Source of the DNA: Blautia sp.
GTDB taxonomy: Bacteria; Bacillota; Clostridia; Lachnospirales; Lachnospiraceae
Reading direction: 5' to 3'
DNA length: 42,782 nucleotides
Assembly: GCA_029257805.1 (NCBI GenBank)
Contig: JARIAR010000068.1
Coordinates: 1 to 42,782, forward strand
Shown: positions 1 through 8,441 of the stretch, piece by piece
Layout of the letters: every line of letters begins with the position of its first letter
How positions within the stretch are numbered: position 1 is the stretch's first letter
The notes under the pieces: generated by a model
Seen by the model: the letters and a program-made list of their open reading frames with translations, nothing else
What the model was told of the DNA's origin: nothing
Databases searched by the model: none
Translations under genes and position numbers: made by a program

Positions 1-145
1 TCCACTCAAGATAACTACTAGCTATCTCTCGTTTTACTGTTTTGGTTCGAAAACCGTTCTCTTTTGAAATGTAAAGAATTTTCGAGAATCGTATGTGTTT
101 CACTGTTTAGTTATCAAGGTTTCTGTCTTTTTCGACAGCTCATTA
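1..145 (-). other. 5' leader of an rRNA operon (16S gene lies off the left edge)
   Basis: Read on the minus strand, this follows a strong promoter and contains the CCTTGATAACTAAACA block, which resembles the conserved segment of Firmicutes pre-16S leaders (compare TTTGAAAACTAAACA in Bacillus). The mature 16S gene is not inside the window, so the rRNA assignment is an inference from leader similarity and promoter strength. No ORF of note is present. Confidence 0.6.
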
Positions 146-174
146 AGTTTATCACATCTTTAATGGCTTGTCAA
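146..174 (-). promoter_or_regulatory. Strong sigma-A-type promoter, probably of an rRNA operon
   Basis: On the minus strand a perfect -35 TTGACA (169-174) is followed by a 17-bp spacer and a -10 TAAACT (146-151). It fires leftwards into the rRNA-like leader. A small dyad (TCGAC/GTCGA, 194-209) lies just upstream. Confidence 0.75.
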
Positions 175-220
175 GAACTTTTTTAAGTTTTTTTCGACTT
201 TCTTGTCGATCAAACTTTAA

Positions 221-310
221 CGGAGAAGGAGGGATTTGAACCCTCGCGCCGCTATTAACGACCTACTCCCTTTCCAGGGGAGCCCCTTCGGCCAGCTTGG
301 GTACTTCTCC
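221..310 (-). tRNA. tRNA-Ser (anticodon GGA)
   Basis: The minus strand folds as a class II tRNA. Its acceptor GGAGAAG pairs with CTTCTCC, the T-arm contains GGTTCAAATCC, and a long variable arm is typical of tRNA-Ser. The anticodon loop CTGGAAA gives anticodon GGA, which reads UCC/UCU. It is 90 nt long and the 3' CCA is not encoded. It lies about 100 nt downstream of the second tRNA-Ser and directly upstream of the rRNA-type promoter. Confidence 0.95.
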
Positions 311-411
311 AAATGCCCTATTTTCTTTTTGCTCTTTGCGAGCAACATTTGATATTATATCAGGCTTTTTTATTTGTGTCAAGTGTTTTTTTATTTTTTT
401 CACTCAACAAG

Positions 412-497
412 CGGAGAGGGTGGGATTCGAACCCACGCGCCCTTGCGGACAAACGGTTTTCAAGACCGCCTCGTTATGACCACTTCGATACCTCTCC
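412..497 (-). tRNA. tRNA-Ser (anticodon UGA)
   Basis: The minus strand gives an 86-nt class II tRNA with acceptor GGAGAGG/CCTCTCC, a GGTTCGAATCC T-arm and a long variable arm. The anticodon loop CTTGAAA gives anticodon TGA, which reads UCA. CCA is not encoded. It is the first gene after the promoter at 549-577 and is probably co-transcribed with tRNA-Ser(GGA). Confidence 0.95.
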
Positions 498-548
498 AAG
501 GCTAACTATTTATCATTTGTTTGCGCTTTCCGTATCAGCGCAAGTGAC

Positions 549-577
549 ATTCTATCACCATTTGCAAGCCATGTCAA
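549..577 (-). promoter_or_regulatory. Promoter of the tRNA-Ser pair
   Basis: On the minus strand, -35 TTGACA (572-577), a 17-bp spacer and -10 TAGAAT (549-554). A small GCGCT/AGCGC dyad follows before the tRNA at 497. It sits in the 118-nt gap between ispD and the tRNA genes. Confidence 0.8.
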
Positions 578-615
578 TACATTTTTTCTTTTTTTTACAA
601 AAAATATATATTTCT

Positions 616-1314
616 TTATTTATTTCCCAAAAAAGCTTCTGCAATCGCCAGATCTTCCGGGGTTGTAATCTTTATATTCTGATAACTCCCCTCTGACAGA
701 ATCACCTTTGTTCCTGTTTCCTGTTCTATGACCATTGCATCATCGGTAATTCCAGTCATATCTTTTTTACGAATACTTTCGTGTGCTTCTTTTATTAACG
801 AATATCGAAAAATCTGCGGCGTCTGAACCATCCATATTCTGCTTCTATCCGGAGTTGACTCTACAGCTCCTGCCGCATCTGCTATTTTAATTGTATCTTT
901 TACAGGCATCCCAACCACACAGGCTCCCGTCTTTCTCACTTCATTACATCCTCTTTCCAGAATTTCTTCCGTAATAAACGGACGAGCCCCATCATGTATT
1001 AATACATATTCTGTTTCCCCGCAAGCAAGAAGACCTGCATACACGGAATCATATCGTTCTTTTCCTCCTGCTATCACTCTGGATACTTTAGAAAATCCAA
1101 ATCTTTCTACTATTTCCTTTTCACAGTAAGAAATTGATTCTTCGCCTGTTACCAGTATGATATCCTGTATCAGAGGGCTATTCTGAAAACACTGCAGGGA
1201 ATAAAACAGCACAGGCTTCCCCCCAAGCTCCAGAAATTGTTTTTGAATGCTGCTATTCATCCTTTTCCCCTGTCCTGCTGCCAGAACAAGGGCTGTATGC
1301 ATCTTCTTTTTCAT
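616..1314 (-). CDS. ispD: 2-C-methyl-D-erythritol 4-phosphate cytidylyltransferase (IspD)
   Basis: This is the third enzyme of the MEP isoprenoid pathway, forming CDP-methylerythritol from CTP and MEP in the cytoplasm. The 232-residue product matches the usual length. It shows the N-terminal nucleotide-binding loop LAAGQGKRM, then FLELGGKPVLFYSL, the central HDGARPF motif and VKDTIK, all typical of IspD. I chose the ATG at 1314 because a GGGAG ribosome binding site lies eight bases upstream; an earlier in-frame ATG at 1374 lies inside tsaD and lacks family-like sequence. The gene follows tsaD after 14 nt on the same strand, so the two are probably co-transcribed. No clear terminator follows it; the downstream gap holds only A/T runs before the tRNA promoter. 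Confidence 0.93.
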   Translation of the reverse strand: MKKKMHTALVLAAGQGKRMNSSIQKQFLELGGKPVLFYSLQCFQNSPLIQDIILVTGEESISYCEKEIVERFGFSKVSRVIAGGKERYDSVYAGLLACGETEYVLIHDGARPFITEEILERGCNEVRKTGACVVGMPVKDTIKIADAAGAVESTPDRSRIWMVQTPQIFRYSLIKEAHESIRKKDMTGITDDAMVIEQETGTKVILSEGSYQNIKITTPEDLAIAEAFLGNK

Positions 1315-1328
1315 GTTCTCTGCTCCCT

Positions 1329-2348
1329 TTACCGTTCTCCCAATTTTAAATTCGGCACCGCGTTGAGATCCCATCCATGGCGAACACCTTTTTTATACTC
1401 ATAGTAGGCGGCAACACCTATCATCGCCCCATTATCTGTACAAAAGATTGGTGATGGCCTGTAAAATTTATATCCTCTTTCTTCACAGGCTTTTTCCATT
1501 GCTTCCCGAAGCGTTCCATTTGACGCCACACCACCAGCAATTGCAATCTTATCCATATGATAATCTTTCGCCGCCTGCATAGTATGTTCTACCAATACTT
1601 CCACAACTGCATTTTGGAAAGAAGCCGCCAAATCAGCTCTGTTTACTTCTTCCCCTTTCATTTGCGCATTATTAATATAATTTAAAACAGCTGACTTTAC
1701 ACCGCTGAAACTAAAATCATAGGGACTTCCCTCAATTTTGGCCTTAGGAAATTCTATTGCATGGGGATTTCCTTCTTTGGAAAGCTTATCGATCTTAGGA
1801 CCTCCCGGATATCCAAGTCCGATTGCTCTGGCAACTTTATCAAAAGCTTCCCCTGCCGCATCATCTCTTGTACGTCCCAGAATTTCAAATTCCCCATAAT
1901 CTTTTACAATCACAAGATGGGTATGTCCCCCGGATACGATCAAACACAAAAACGGAGGCTCCAGATCCGGATGTTCTATATAATTAGCCGAAACATGACC
2001 TTCAATATGATGTACTCCTACAAGTGGAAGTTTTTTCGCATATGCAATAGCCTTAGCCTCTGCAACTCCCACAAGAAGAGCTCCTACAAGTCCCGGTCCA
2101 TATGTTACACCAATTGCATCCAGATCATCCAATGTAACATTCGCTTCTGTCAGAGCCTCTTCTATCACCTGATTAATCTTTTCAATATGTTTACGAGATG
2201 CGATTTCCGGCACGACCCCTCCATATAATTTATGAAGTTCGATCTGCGAAGAAATCACATTCGATAAAATCGTTCTTCCATTTTTTACAACAGAAGCTGC
2301 TGTTTCATCACAGGAGCTCTCAATTGCAAGAATTAACGTATCGCTCAT
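1329..2348 (-). CDS. tsaD: tRNA N6-adenosine threonylcarbamoyltransferase (TsaD/Gcp)
   Basis: TsaD is the catalytic ASKHA-fold subunit of the t6A machinery. It transfers threonylcarbamoyl to A37 of ANN-decoding tRNAs together with TsaB and TsaE. The 339 residues begin with the [16 protein letters not shown] signature. They contain the metal-binding HHIEGH motif near residue 110, the SGGHTHLV nucleotide-binding segment and a C-terminal DNGAMIG segment. Its partners tsaB and tsaE are on the same strand, but about 6 kb upstream in transcription order. In many Firmicutes the four genes tsaE-tsaB-rimI-tsaD are contiguous; here rnz and a regulatory/membrane module intervene. Confidence 0.96.
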   Translation of the reverse strand: MSDTLILAIESSCDETAASVVKNGRTILSNVISSQIELHKLYGGVVPEIASRKHIEKINQVIEEALTEANVTLDDLDAIGVTYGPGLVGALLVGVAEAKAIAYAKKLPLVGVHHIEGHVSANYIEHPDLEPPFLCLIVSGGHTHLVIVKDYGEFEILGRTRDDAAGEAFDKVARAIGLGYPGGPKIDKLSKEGNPHAIEFPKAKIEGSPYDFSFSGVKSAVLNYINNAQMKGEEVNRADLAASFQNAVVEVLVEHTMQAAKDYHMDKIAIAGGVASNGTLREAMEKACEERGYKFYRPSPIFCTDNGAMIGVAAYYEYKKGVRHGWDLNAVPNLKLGER

Positions 2349-2351
2349 ACT

Positions 2352-3263
2352 CTATTCCTCTTCAAAATTTAACTCTATACTTTTTCCATCTTTTCCAGGA
2401 TACGCATTTGCAAAAACCGCACGTACCTTATCCATATATTCCTCCGGTCGGACAAGAGAAGGACTATAATGTGTCAGCCACATTTCTCCCACTCCGGCAT
2501 CTCTTGCAAGAATCGCCGCCTCTTTGAAGGTCATATGTTTATATCCTTTTGCCTTTTCAATCTTATCCTCTTCTCCGTACATTCCTTCACAGATAAATAA
2601 ATCTGATTCTTTTGCATTTCGGAGAATGGATTCCGTCGGTCGCGTATCTGTTGTATATGTAACTTTTATTCCCTTTCTGTCAGGTCCCAGCACCATATCC
2701 GGTGTATACGTAACTCCCTCTGCATGAATTATTTCGCCTTTCTGCAACGGATTCCAGTATTTCAAAGGAATATTCTGCTCCTTTGCTCTTTCTGGAGAAA
2801 ATTTTCCCTGACGTAAAATTTCTAATGTATATCCATAACAAAGAACATTATGATTTACACGAAAAGCAGTAATCCGATATCCATTTATTTCAAAAACCTG
2901 CTCTGCCCCACTGATCTCTATAAACCGAAGTTCAAAAGGAAGTTCCGGTGCAATGATCCGAAGCGCATTTACTACACGCTCCAGCCCTTTCGGTCCAATA
3001 AGAGTAAGCGGTTCTGTACGATCTGCATTTCCCATTGTAAGTAGCAGTCCCGGAAGACCACTTATATGATCTCCGTGATAATGTGTAAAGCAGATTACAT
3101 CAATCGGCTTAAAACTCCACCCTTTTTCTTTAATCGCAACTTGTGTGCCTTCTCCACAGTCAATCAAAAGACTGCTTCCATTATACCGGGTCATAAGTGC
3201 CGTCAGCCATCTTCTTGGCAAAGGCATCATACCTCCCGTTCCAACCAGACAAACATCTAACAT
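2352..3263 (-). CDS. rnz: Ribonuclease Z
   Basis: This metallo-beta-lactamase-fold endonuclease removes 3' trailers from pre-tRNAs. That matters in this genome, because neither tRNA gene in the window encodes CCA. The protein has 303 residues, the usual short bacterial form. It has the zinc motif HYHGDHISGLPG (HxHxDH), an early GEGTQ motif and a late HYS segment. I chose the ATG at 3263 because GAGGAGG lies just upstream; the ORF upstream of it (to 3317) has no family-like sequence. Its stop precedes the tsaD start by three bases, so rnz-tsaD-ispD look like one operon. Confidence 0.93.
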   Translation of the reverse strand: MLDVCLVGTGGMMPLPRRWLTALMTRYNGSSLLIDCGEGTQVAIKEKGWSFKPIDVICFTHYHGDHISGLPGLLLTMGNADRTEPLTLIGPKGLERVVNALRIIAPELPFELRFIEISGAEQVFEINGYRITAFRVNHNVLCYGYTLEILRQGKFSPERAKEQNIPLKYWNPLQKGEIIHAEGVTYTPDMVLGPDRKGIKVTYTTDTRPTESILRNAKESDLFICEGMYGEEDKIEKAKGYKHMTFKEAAILARDAGVGEMWLTHYSPSLVRPEEYMDKVRAVFANAYPGKDGKSIELNFEEE

Positions 3264-3326
3264 ATTCTTCCTCCTCGTTCTGTGGCAAAGTTTATCACAA
3301 TTATCCCTGCAAAACAAGGGAAAATA

Positions 3327-4718
3327 TTACTTGTCCATATAACAGGGAATACTAAGCCATACAGAAAAACAGCCATTCTTTTCCTCCCAGGCAAGGGTTC
3401 CTCCATGGAGTTCTGCAATACGAAGTGCACTTTTTAACCCTACACCGCTTCCTGCTTCTGTCCGTTTTTTTAAAATCACATTTTTCATTCTAATTTCCAG
3501 ACTCTTTCTCTGCATATCTGCTTCAACAGAAACCACCTGTAACCGTTCCCCATATCTCTTTACATTAGAAAAAAGGTTATCTGCAAGACGCTTCATTAAA
3601 AATGGATTCCCTTCAAACAATATCTCTTCCGGCTTCCATAACGGCCGCCACTGAATTTCAACGGTAAATCCCTCTGTTTCTAATTCATCTGCCTGCATCA
3701 GGAACTCTTCCCACAAAATATCCATGGAAATCCTTTGCTTTTCCACCTCTTCTTCTCCTTCAAACACAAGTGCATACTCAAACATACACTCTGACATATT
3801 CCGTATTTCTTCTGTTTTTTCAATACATTTCTGAAGATACTCCTGTTGTTTATTTTCTTTCCCTTTCCCATATTTTAAGATTTCCAAATATCCATATAAC
3901 GTCGTCAGTGGTGTACGAAGATCATGAGACACTGCACGGATCAACTCTCTGTTGGCCTGATAGCTCTTTCTTTCTCCTTCTATATTTTCCTTAAATGCAC
4001 ACCGGAGGTAATTCAGCTCATTTGCCAATTCAGAAATCTCATCCGTTCCTTTCACAGTTATAGGCATGTCCAGATTTCCTCCCGCCATTTCCAAAATTTC
4101 TCTCCGTATCTTATCCAGGTAATGAATTCTGCTGTATATAAATATAATTGCAGGAAAAAAAATCAATATAATACACATTGCCAATCCGCCTCCTAGATAC
4201 CATGGTAAAATCTCCATGACCCTGTAACTGGATATTACAAGATCTGCAGGTCCATCTTGAAATTTGATCATAGTATTTATCGTATCATTTTGATCTCCCA
4301 CAAAACCGGAAAATAATTCATTCTGTAACAACCACGAATTATCTGCAAAAAAATCTGCCACATATCCTGTAACATACTTTCCTGTCGTTTGATCATATAT
4401 CCAGAAACTTATATACGGATCTTTATTTTCAAACAAAAAGGGCAGGTATTCCCGGTCCACCATCTCCCGGTCTGCTTCGTCCACTTCTCCTGTGGGATAC
4501 ATTTTATACTTAGGTGCTTCCTGAGACAGCCACGATATCATTTCATTTCTTTCATCCAACATATACCCTTGTTTCTCAAGCCATTCACATACAATAAACC
4601 GATTGCTATATAAAAATACAAAACATCCAATTGCTACAAATGTAGAAAAAATCCCAATTCCCAACAGCTGAATCCCCAGGTGATCTCTCCAGCTCAATCT
4701 CTCCCTTTTATCCTTCAC
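3327..4718 (-). CDS. Membrane sensor histidine kinase
   Basis: This 463-residue HisKA kinase is the partner of the response regulator whose 3' end it overlaps by 11 nt. It has a transmembrane segment near residues 15-38, an extracytoplasmic sensor region of about 130 residues, and a second transmembrane segment near 170-195. A HAMP-like region with EISELANELNYL follows. The phosphoacceptor motif is SHDLRTPLTTLYGYLE, and the ATP-binding domain has an N-box (LADNLFSNVKRYG) and GSGVGLK. The usual D-box Asp appears as Asn (MKNVI), a variant seen in some Gram-positive kinases. The start is GTG at 4718; the next Met would remove the first membrane segment. The signal is unknown. The nearby YfhO-type gene suggests envelope state, which is inference. 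Confidence 0.88.
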   Translation of the reverse strand: MKDKRERLSWRDHLGIQLLGIGIFSTFVAIGCFVFLYSNRFIVCEWLEKQGYMLDERNEMISWLSQEAPKYKMYPTGEVDEADREMVDREYLPFLFENKDPYISFWIYDQTTGKYVTGYVADFFADNSWLLQNELFSGFVGDQNDTINTMIKFQDGPADLVISSYRVMEILPWYLGGGLAMCIILIFFPAIIFIYSRIHYLDKIRREILEMAGGNLDMPITVKGTDEISELANELNYLRCAFKENIEGERKSYQANRELIRAVSHDLRTPLTTLYGYLEILKYGKGKENKQQEYLQKCIEKTEEIRNMSECMFEYALVFEGEEEVEKQRISMDILWEEFLMQADELETEGFTVEIQWRPLWKPEEILFEGNPFLMKRLADNLFSNVKRYGERLQVVSVEADMQRKSLEIRMKNVILKKRTEAGSGVGLKSALRIAELHGGTLAWEEKNGCFSVWLSIPCYMDK

Positions 4719-5403
4719 ATCGGTACCCCCGTCCCCAGACTGTACGTATCATTTGCGGATTATGAGGATCTTCCTCAATCTTTCCCCTTAAATTTCTTAT
4801 ATGTACCATTACAATATTAGAAGCTCCATAATAATATGGTTCCTGCCACACCGACTCATAAAGCCGTTCTGCTGAAAAAATCTGTTTTTTGTGTTTAAAA
4901 AAAATCTTAAGAAGTTCAAATTCTGTATCTGTAAGTGATATTTCTCTTCCCTCCTTCTTTACAATCCCTGTTTCTTCATTCAGTTCTATTTTTCCGACAC
5001 AATACACCGTTGCTTCCTGTTTTTCTTCTTTTCCCTGATAAACCTGATAGCGTCTTAAAAGCGCTTTTACCCGTCCAAGAAGTTCCTGATAGGAGAACGG
5101 TTTGGGAAGATAATCATCTCCCCCGCTTAAAAAGCCCATTGTCTTATCTTCCACCTGACTTCTGGCACTTAAAAACAGAATGGGAGCATTTGTTGCTTTT
5201 CTCATTTCCACACACGTTTGATATCCGTTTAATCCCGGCATCATCACATCAAGAATAATCAAATCATATTCTGTAGTACGGATTTTCTCAAGCGCCCATT
5301 CTCCTGTTTCTGCTTCTTCTGTTTCAAATCCTTCCCCTTCCAGAAGAATCGTTATGATTTCACGGATTTCCAGATTATCGTCTACTATTAAAATTCTACT
5401 CAT
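4708..5403 (-). CDS. OmpR/PhoB-family response regulator
   Basis: This DNA-binding regulator has 231 residues. The receiver domain (about 1-115) has the acidic pair VDD, a phosphoacceptor Asp in DVMMPG near residue 52 and the conserved Lys in LPKPF. The C-terminal winged helix has DTEFELLKIFF and WGRGYRCEG. It starts at the ATG at 5403 after AAGGAG. Its promoter region contains two tandem copies of TTCTTAAGAA just upstream of a weak -35, consistent with autoregulation. The overlapping kinase gene is its partner. It resembles VanR-type regulators in the receiver, but no van resistance genes are nearby, so no resistance role is claimed. Confidence 0.9.
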   Translation of the reverse strand: MSRILIVDDNLEIREIITILLEGEGFETEEAETGEWALEKIRTTEYDLIILDVMMPGLNGYQTCVEMRKATNAPILFLSARSQVEDKTMGFLSGGDDYLPKPFSYQELLGRVKALLRRYQVYQGKEEKQEATVYCVGKIELNEETGIVKKEGREISLTDTEFELLKIFFKHKKQIFSAERLYESVWQEPYYYGASNIVMVHIRNLRGKIEEDPHNPQMIRTVWGRGYRCEG

Positions 5404-5433
5404 CTCTGCTCCTTATTAAAATTATGTCCTTAA

Positions 5434-5462
5434 ATTATAACATAATTTTTTTTCGTATTTTT
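5434..5462 (-). promoter_or_regulatory. Promoter of the two-component operon (weak -35)
   Basis: The minus strand has a perfect -10 TATAAT (5434-5439), but the -35 position about 17 bp upstream is A-rich and poor. The tandem TTCTTAAGAA boxes end right next to the -35, the usual place for an OmpR-family activator. Activator dependence is inference. Confidence 0.55.
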
Positions 5463-5464
5463 TC

Positions 5465-5486
5465 ATTCTTAAGAATTCTTAAGAAT
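5465..5486. promoter_or_regulatory. Tandem palindromic operator, probable response-regulator site
   Basis: A perfect 22-bp dyad is made of two directly adjacent copies of the 10-bp palindrome TTCTTAAGAA (5466-5475 and 5476-5485). The 10-bp spacing, one helical turn, matches head-to-tail binding of OmpR-family regulators. The site lies in the 152-bp divergent gap between the regulator gene (start 5403) and the YfhO-type gene (start 5556), so it could control both. Confidence 0.6.
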
Positions 5487-5555
5487 TACGAATGATTTTT
5501 TTAAGTTTTTTCGTTTACTGTAAATGTAAACAAAAATGAAAGGAAAGAATTTCTC

Positions 5556-8381
5556 ATGAATACACATACTAAATTTACAAAAACAAATTTTTTCTGCCTT
5601 TTTCTTTTATTTGGAATTACGTTTCTGCTTATTGCTCTTACCGTTCCCTCCGGTAAACTATTCGGTTCGGAAACGGACTGGTATTGCCAGCACATTGCCA
5701 TTGCAGATTATATGCGCAAACAGTTCCTGACTTCCGGTGAATTATTCCCTGATTTTGCTAATCTTGGAGGTGGAGCAAATTTCTATACTCTTTCTTACTA
5801 TGGTTTCTTTAGACCGGATATCCTTATGAGTTATTTGCTTCCTCATATTTCTATGGAAACGATCGTACAGACATACTCTATCCTGGAAATCTTTTTGGGT
5901 GTAAGTCTTCTTTATTATTGGCTGATCAAAAAAAATTTTTCCAACATAGCTTCCTTTACATGCGGTTTACTTTATCTTTGTGCTAATGCCCTTTTTCAGG
6001 CTCATCGCCAAATTATGTTCGTAAATTATCTTCCATTTTTGATTCTCGCACTCATTTTTCTGGATCATCTCTCTATCCAGAAGAAACGCCCTGTTTTTTT
6101 TCCACATATGGGAATCGTAATATCATTCTTTCTTATTATTCTTCATAGTTATTACTTTTTTCCGTCCTGTTTTGTAGCATGTACTATTTATTGGTGGTTT
6201 CTTACAAAAAGAACTTCTCCCAACTTAACCTTATGGTTACGCTATGGCATCTCCTCTATTTTCCCTGTACTTTCTGCCATGTTTTTTCTTCTTCCAACAG
6301 GACTTACTATTTTGGAAAATAAAAAAGATGCCAAAGGAAGTTCTCTTTTAACGATTCTGTCCGTCAATCCAACTTTAGACAGCCTTTTATATAGCGCATA
6401 TGGTTGCGGCCTTACGCTCATTTGCCTTTATATCCTGTTTTTGTCCCTAAAAAGGGCTGAAACACGTGCTCTGAGTTTTATACTCTTCTGTCTTTTATTT
6501 TTTAATATTTTTTCCTGGATCTTAAACGGGACTTTATATGTCCGACCTAAAAGCCTTATTCCATTCCTTCCTCTTATTCTTTTTTTAACCGCCGATACCC
6601 TTACAGCCATTTTGCAAAAACAGCTCGCCCACAGCATCCCGCTTGCATTGCTTTGTATTTTACCTATACTTATACAATCCATCTTCCATCCTGCTGTAAA
6701 ACTGTCCCTGGCATTGCTTGACTGGGTACTTCTCCTGTTATTCGTAGGAATTGGAAAACTGTATGGGACAGAAAAAAAGATTCCCGGCAAACTTCTGTAC
6801 ACAACTGTCCTTCTCTGGATCGCACCTCCTCTTCTTTTCCTGTCCAAAGGAAAAACAGGAGACTTTCCAGCTCTTTCCCAACAGCACTTTACATCAGAAG
6901 AGATTTCTTCTTTATGTACGGACACAAATGCGCGGTTTGATTTTTTAGAATCCCCCCTTAAAAACAGCAACTTTGTTTATTCCGGTACCCAAAAGAAAAG
7001 TTCTATCTATTCTTCTGTATCCAACAGCCTTTATAATTCTTTTTTTTACGATACTTTACATACACCTATCAGTGTCCGAAACCGTGTTTCCATAAACACA
7101 AACCCCAATCCTTTTCAGGAATATTTAATGGGTGTACGATACATTCAAACAACAAAAGAAAAACTTCCTGCCGGATACAACATCCTTGCGGAAAAAGAAT
7201 CCTCTGTTATTGCAGAAAATAAAAATGTGCTTCCTCTTGCCTATGGCACTTCTTCCCTTATGAGCGAAAAAGAATTTTCCAACCTTTCTTTTCCTCATAC
7301 ATTATCTGCATTAACAGATGCAGCTATCATCCCGGATTTGGCGGAAAAACCATTCGTTTTTTCTTCCTCTATGAAACCCTATGCTCTGCCATCCGATTTT
7401 TTCAAACGAACAAACACAAAAGCCTCTGTTGTTACCAAAGCGCTTCCCTCACCTGTAAACAATTCTCTTCTCCTTCTTTCCTTTGATGTCTCCTATCATG
7501 GAAGAAAAGATATTTCCGTAACCATTAACGGAATACGAAACCGTTTATCCGGACGTACTGCCCCTTATCCGAATCATAATACACATTTTACATATATGTT
7601 ATCGCAAAACAGCACACTGTCTGAGCTAAAAATTTCTTTTTCAGATGGGAACTATAAAATTACAAACATAACCGCTTATACATTTCCTTTGTCAGGTTTC
7701 AACAAGGAAAAAATCACTCCATTTAACACTTCTTCTTTAAAGAAAAAAGAAATTTTAAACGGAAATATAGATATGAAGGAAAACGGATATTTTGTTACTT
7801 CTTTTACTTTTTCCAATGGGTATCATGCATTTGTAGATGGAAAGGAAATCAAACCGGTTCCTGTAAATACTGCCTTTGTCGGTTTTCCTATAAAAAAAGG
7901 AACGCATGAAATTGTTATTACATTTCATGCGCCCGGTAAAATACTTGGCTCTATCTGCAGTTTTTTATCCATCCTTTATCTGGCTGTTACTTGTATTTTA
8001 TCACTCCTGGGAATGTCGTGTCATGAGGATTGCATCTTCCACCGGATCCGTGTAGTATCCTTTTCGGATTCCATCCCTTGCAAATCCCATACGTTCATAA
8101 AGGCGGACAGCCGTTTCATTCCCAGCCCGGACTTCCAAATGGATCGTGGTTATGCCACGCTCCAAGGCAAGACGTATAAGGCTATCCATAAGGAAATGAC
8201 CAATCCCTTCCCTTTGTCTGTCAGACCGGACAGCGACATTTGTGATGTCTCCCTCATCCAAAACCATAAGAAGTCCACAATACGCAAGGATTTCTCCTTT
8301 TTCCTCCACTACAAGAAACATAGCATCTTCTCTTGTAAGAAAAGTAAAAAAACCTTCCTTCGTCCAGGGCACCGGAAATAA
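5556..8381 (+). CDS. YfhO-family polytopic membrane protein, 3' end antisense to rimI
   Basis: The 941-residue product has about a dozen hydrophobic segments in residues 15-430. It carries YfhO-like segments (LGGGANFYTLSYYGFFRPD near residue 70) and a large extracytoplasmic region (about 440-780). A last membrane helix sits near 793-815. B. subtilis YfhO is a GT-C-type enzyme needed to decorate lipoteichoic acid with sugars, so a role in envelope glycosylation is likely; donor and acceptor are unknown. The start ATG follows AAAGGAAAG. Family members usually end soon after the last helix. Here no stop occurs and residues 816-941 are encoded antisense to rimI, giving a basic, Cys- and His-containing tail that looks accidental. 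It is divergent from the two-component operon and probably under its control. Confidence 0.8.
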   Translation: MNTHTKFTKTNFFCLFLLFGITFLLIALTVPSGKLFGSETDWYCQHIAIADYMRKQFLTSGELFPDFANLGGGANFYTLSYYGFFRPDILMSYLLPHISMETIVQTYSILEIFLGVSLLYYWLIKKNFSNIASFTCGLLYLCANALFQAHRQIMFVNYLPFLILALIFLDHLSIQKKRPVFFPHMGIVISFFLIILHSYYFFPSCFVACTIYWWFLTKRTSPNLTLWLRYGISSIFPVLSAMFFLLPTGLTILENKKDAKGSSLLTILSVNPTLDSLLYSAYGCGLTLICLYILFLSLKRAETRALSFILFCLLFFNIFSWILNGTLYVRPKSLIPFLPLILFLTADTLTAILQKQLAHSIPLALLCILPILIQSIFHPAVKLSLALLDWVLLLLFVGIGKLYGTEKKIPGKLLYTTVLLWIAPPLLFLSKGKTGDFPALSQQHFTSEEISSLCTDTNARFDFLESPLKNSNFVYSGTQKKSSIYSSVSNSLYNSFFYDTLHTPISVRNRVSINTNPNPFQEYLMGVRYIQTTKEKLPAGYNILAEKESSVIAENKNVLPLAYGTSSLMSEKEFSNLSFPHTLSALTDAAIIPDLAEKPFVFSSSMKPYALPSDFFKRTNTKASVVTKALPSPVNNSLLLLSFDVSYHGRKDISVTINGIRNRLSGRTAPYPNHNTHFTYMLSQNSTLSELKISFSDGNYKITNITAYTFPLSGFNKEKITPFNTSSLKKKEILNGNIDMKENGYFVTSFTFSNGYHAFVDGKEIKPVPVNTAFVGFPIKKGTHEIVITFHAPGKILGSICSFLSILYLAVTCILSLLGMSCHEDCIFHRIRVVSFSDSIPCKSHTFIKADSRFIPSPDFQMDRGYATLQGKTYKAIHKEMTNPFPLSVRPDSDICDVSLIQNHKKSTIRKDFSFFLHYKKHSIFSCKKSKKTFLRPGHRK

Positions 8382-8441
8382 TGCCCGCTCGATTTCCATA
8401 ACCTGAGGAAGATCATCCACAAGCATTTCTCTGAGAATCAT
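8001..8441 (-). CDS. rimI: Ribosomal protein S18 alanine N-acetyltransferase (RimI)
   Basis: This GNAT-fold acetyltransferase has 146 residues. It has an N-terminal VMEIERALFPVPWTKEGF segment and the acetyl-CoA loop RQREGIGHFLMDSL, then LEVRAGNETAVRLYERMGF, all characteristic of RimI. RimI acetylates the N-terminus of ribosomal protein S18, and in Firmicutes it sits with the t6A genes. Its ATG overlaps the tsaB stop by four bases (ATGA), indicating translational coupling. Its whole 3' 380 nt is also an open frame on the opposite strand, which forms the tail of the YfhO-type protein. The RimI sequence itself looks complete and normal. Confidence 0.93.
   Translation of the reverse strand: MILREMLVDDLPQVMEIERALFPVPWTKEGFFTFLTREDAMFLVVEEKGEILAYCGLLMVLDEGDITNVAVRSDRQREGIGHFLMDSLIRLALERGITTIHLEVRAGNETAVRLYERMGFARDGIRKGYYTDPVEDAILMTRHSQE

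Noticed and set aside
194-209. Terminator before the rRNA promoter
   Set aside because: The TCGAC/GTCGA stem is only five pairs and is followed on the minus strand by an A-run, not a T-run.
313-696. 127-codon plus-strand frame
   Set aside because: It is read through the tRNA-Ser gene; the RRGWDSNPRA-type peptide is a well-known artefact of tRNA-Ser sequence.
3327-5403. VanR/VanS glycopeptide-resistance regulators
   Set aside because: The regulator is VanR-like in the receiver, but no van ligase, dehydrogenase or dipeptidase genes are nearby; the neighbour is a YfhO-type gene.
6428-6970. 180-codon minus-strand frame
   Set aside because: Antisense to the membrane region of the YfhO-type gene, with no start site or family-like sequence.
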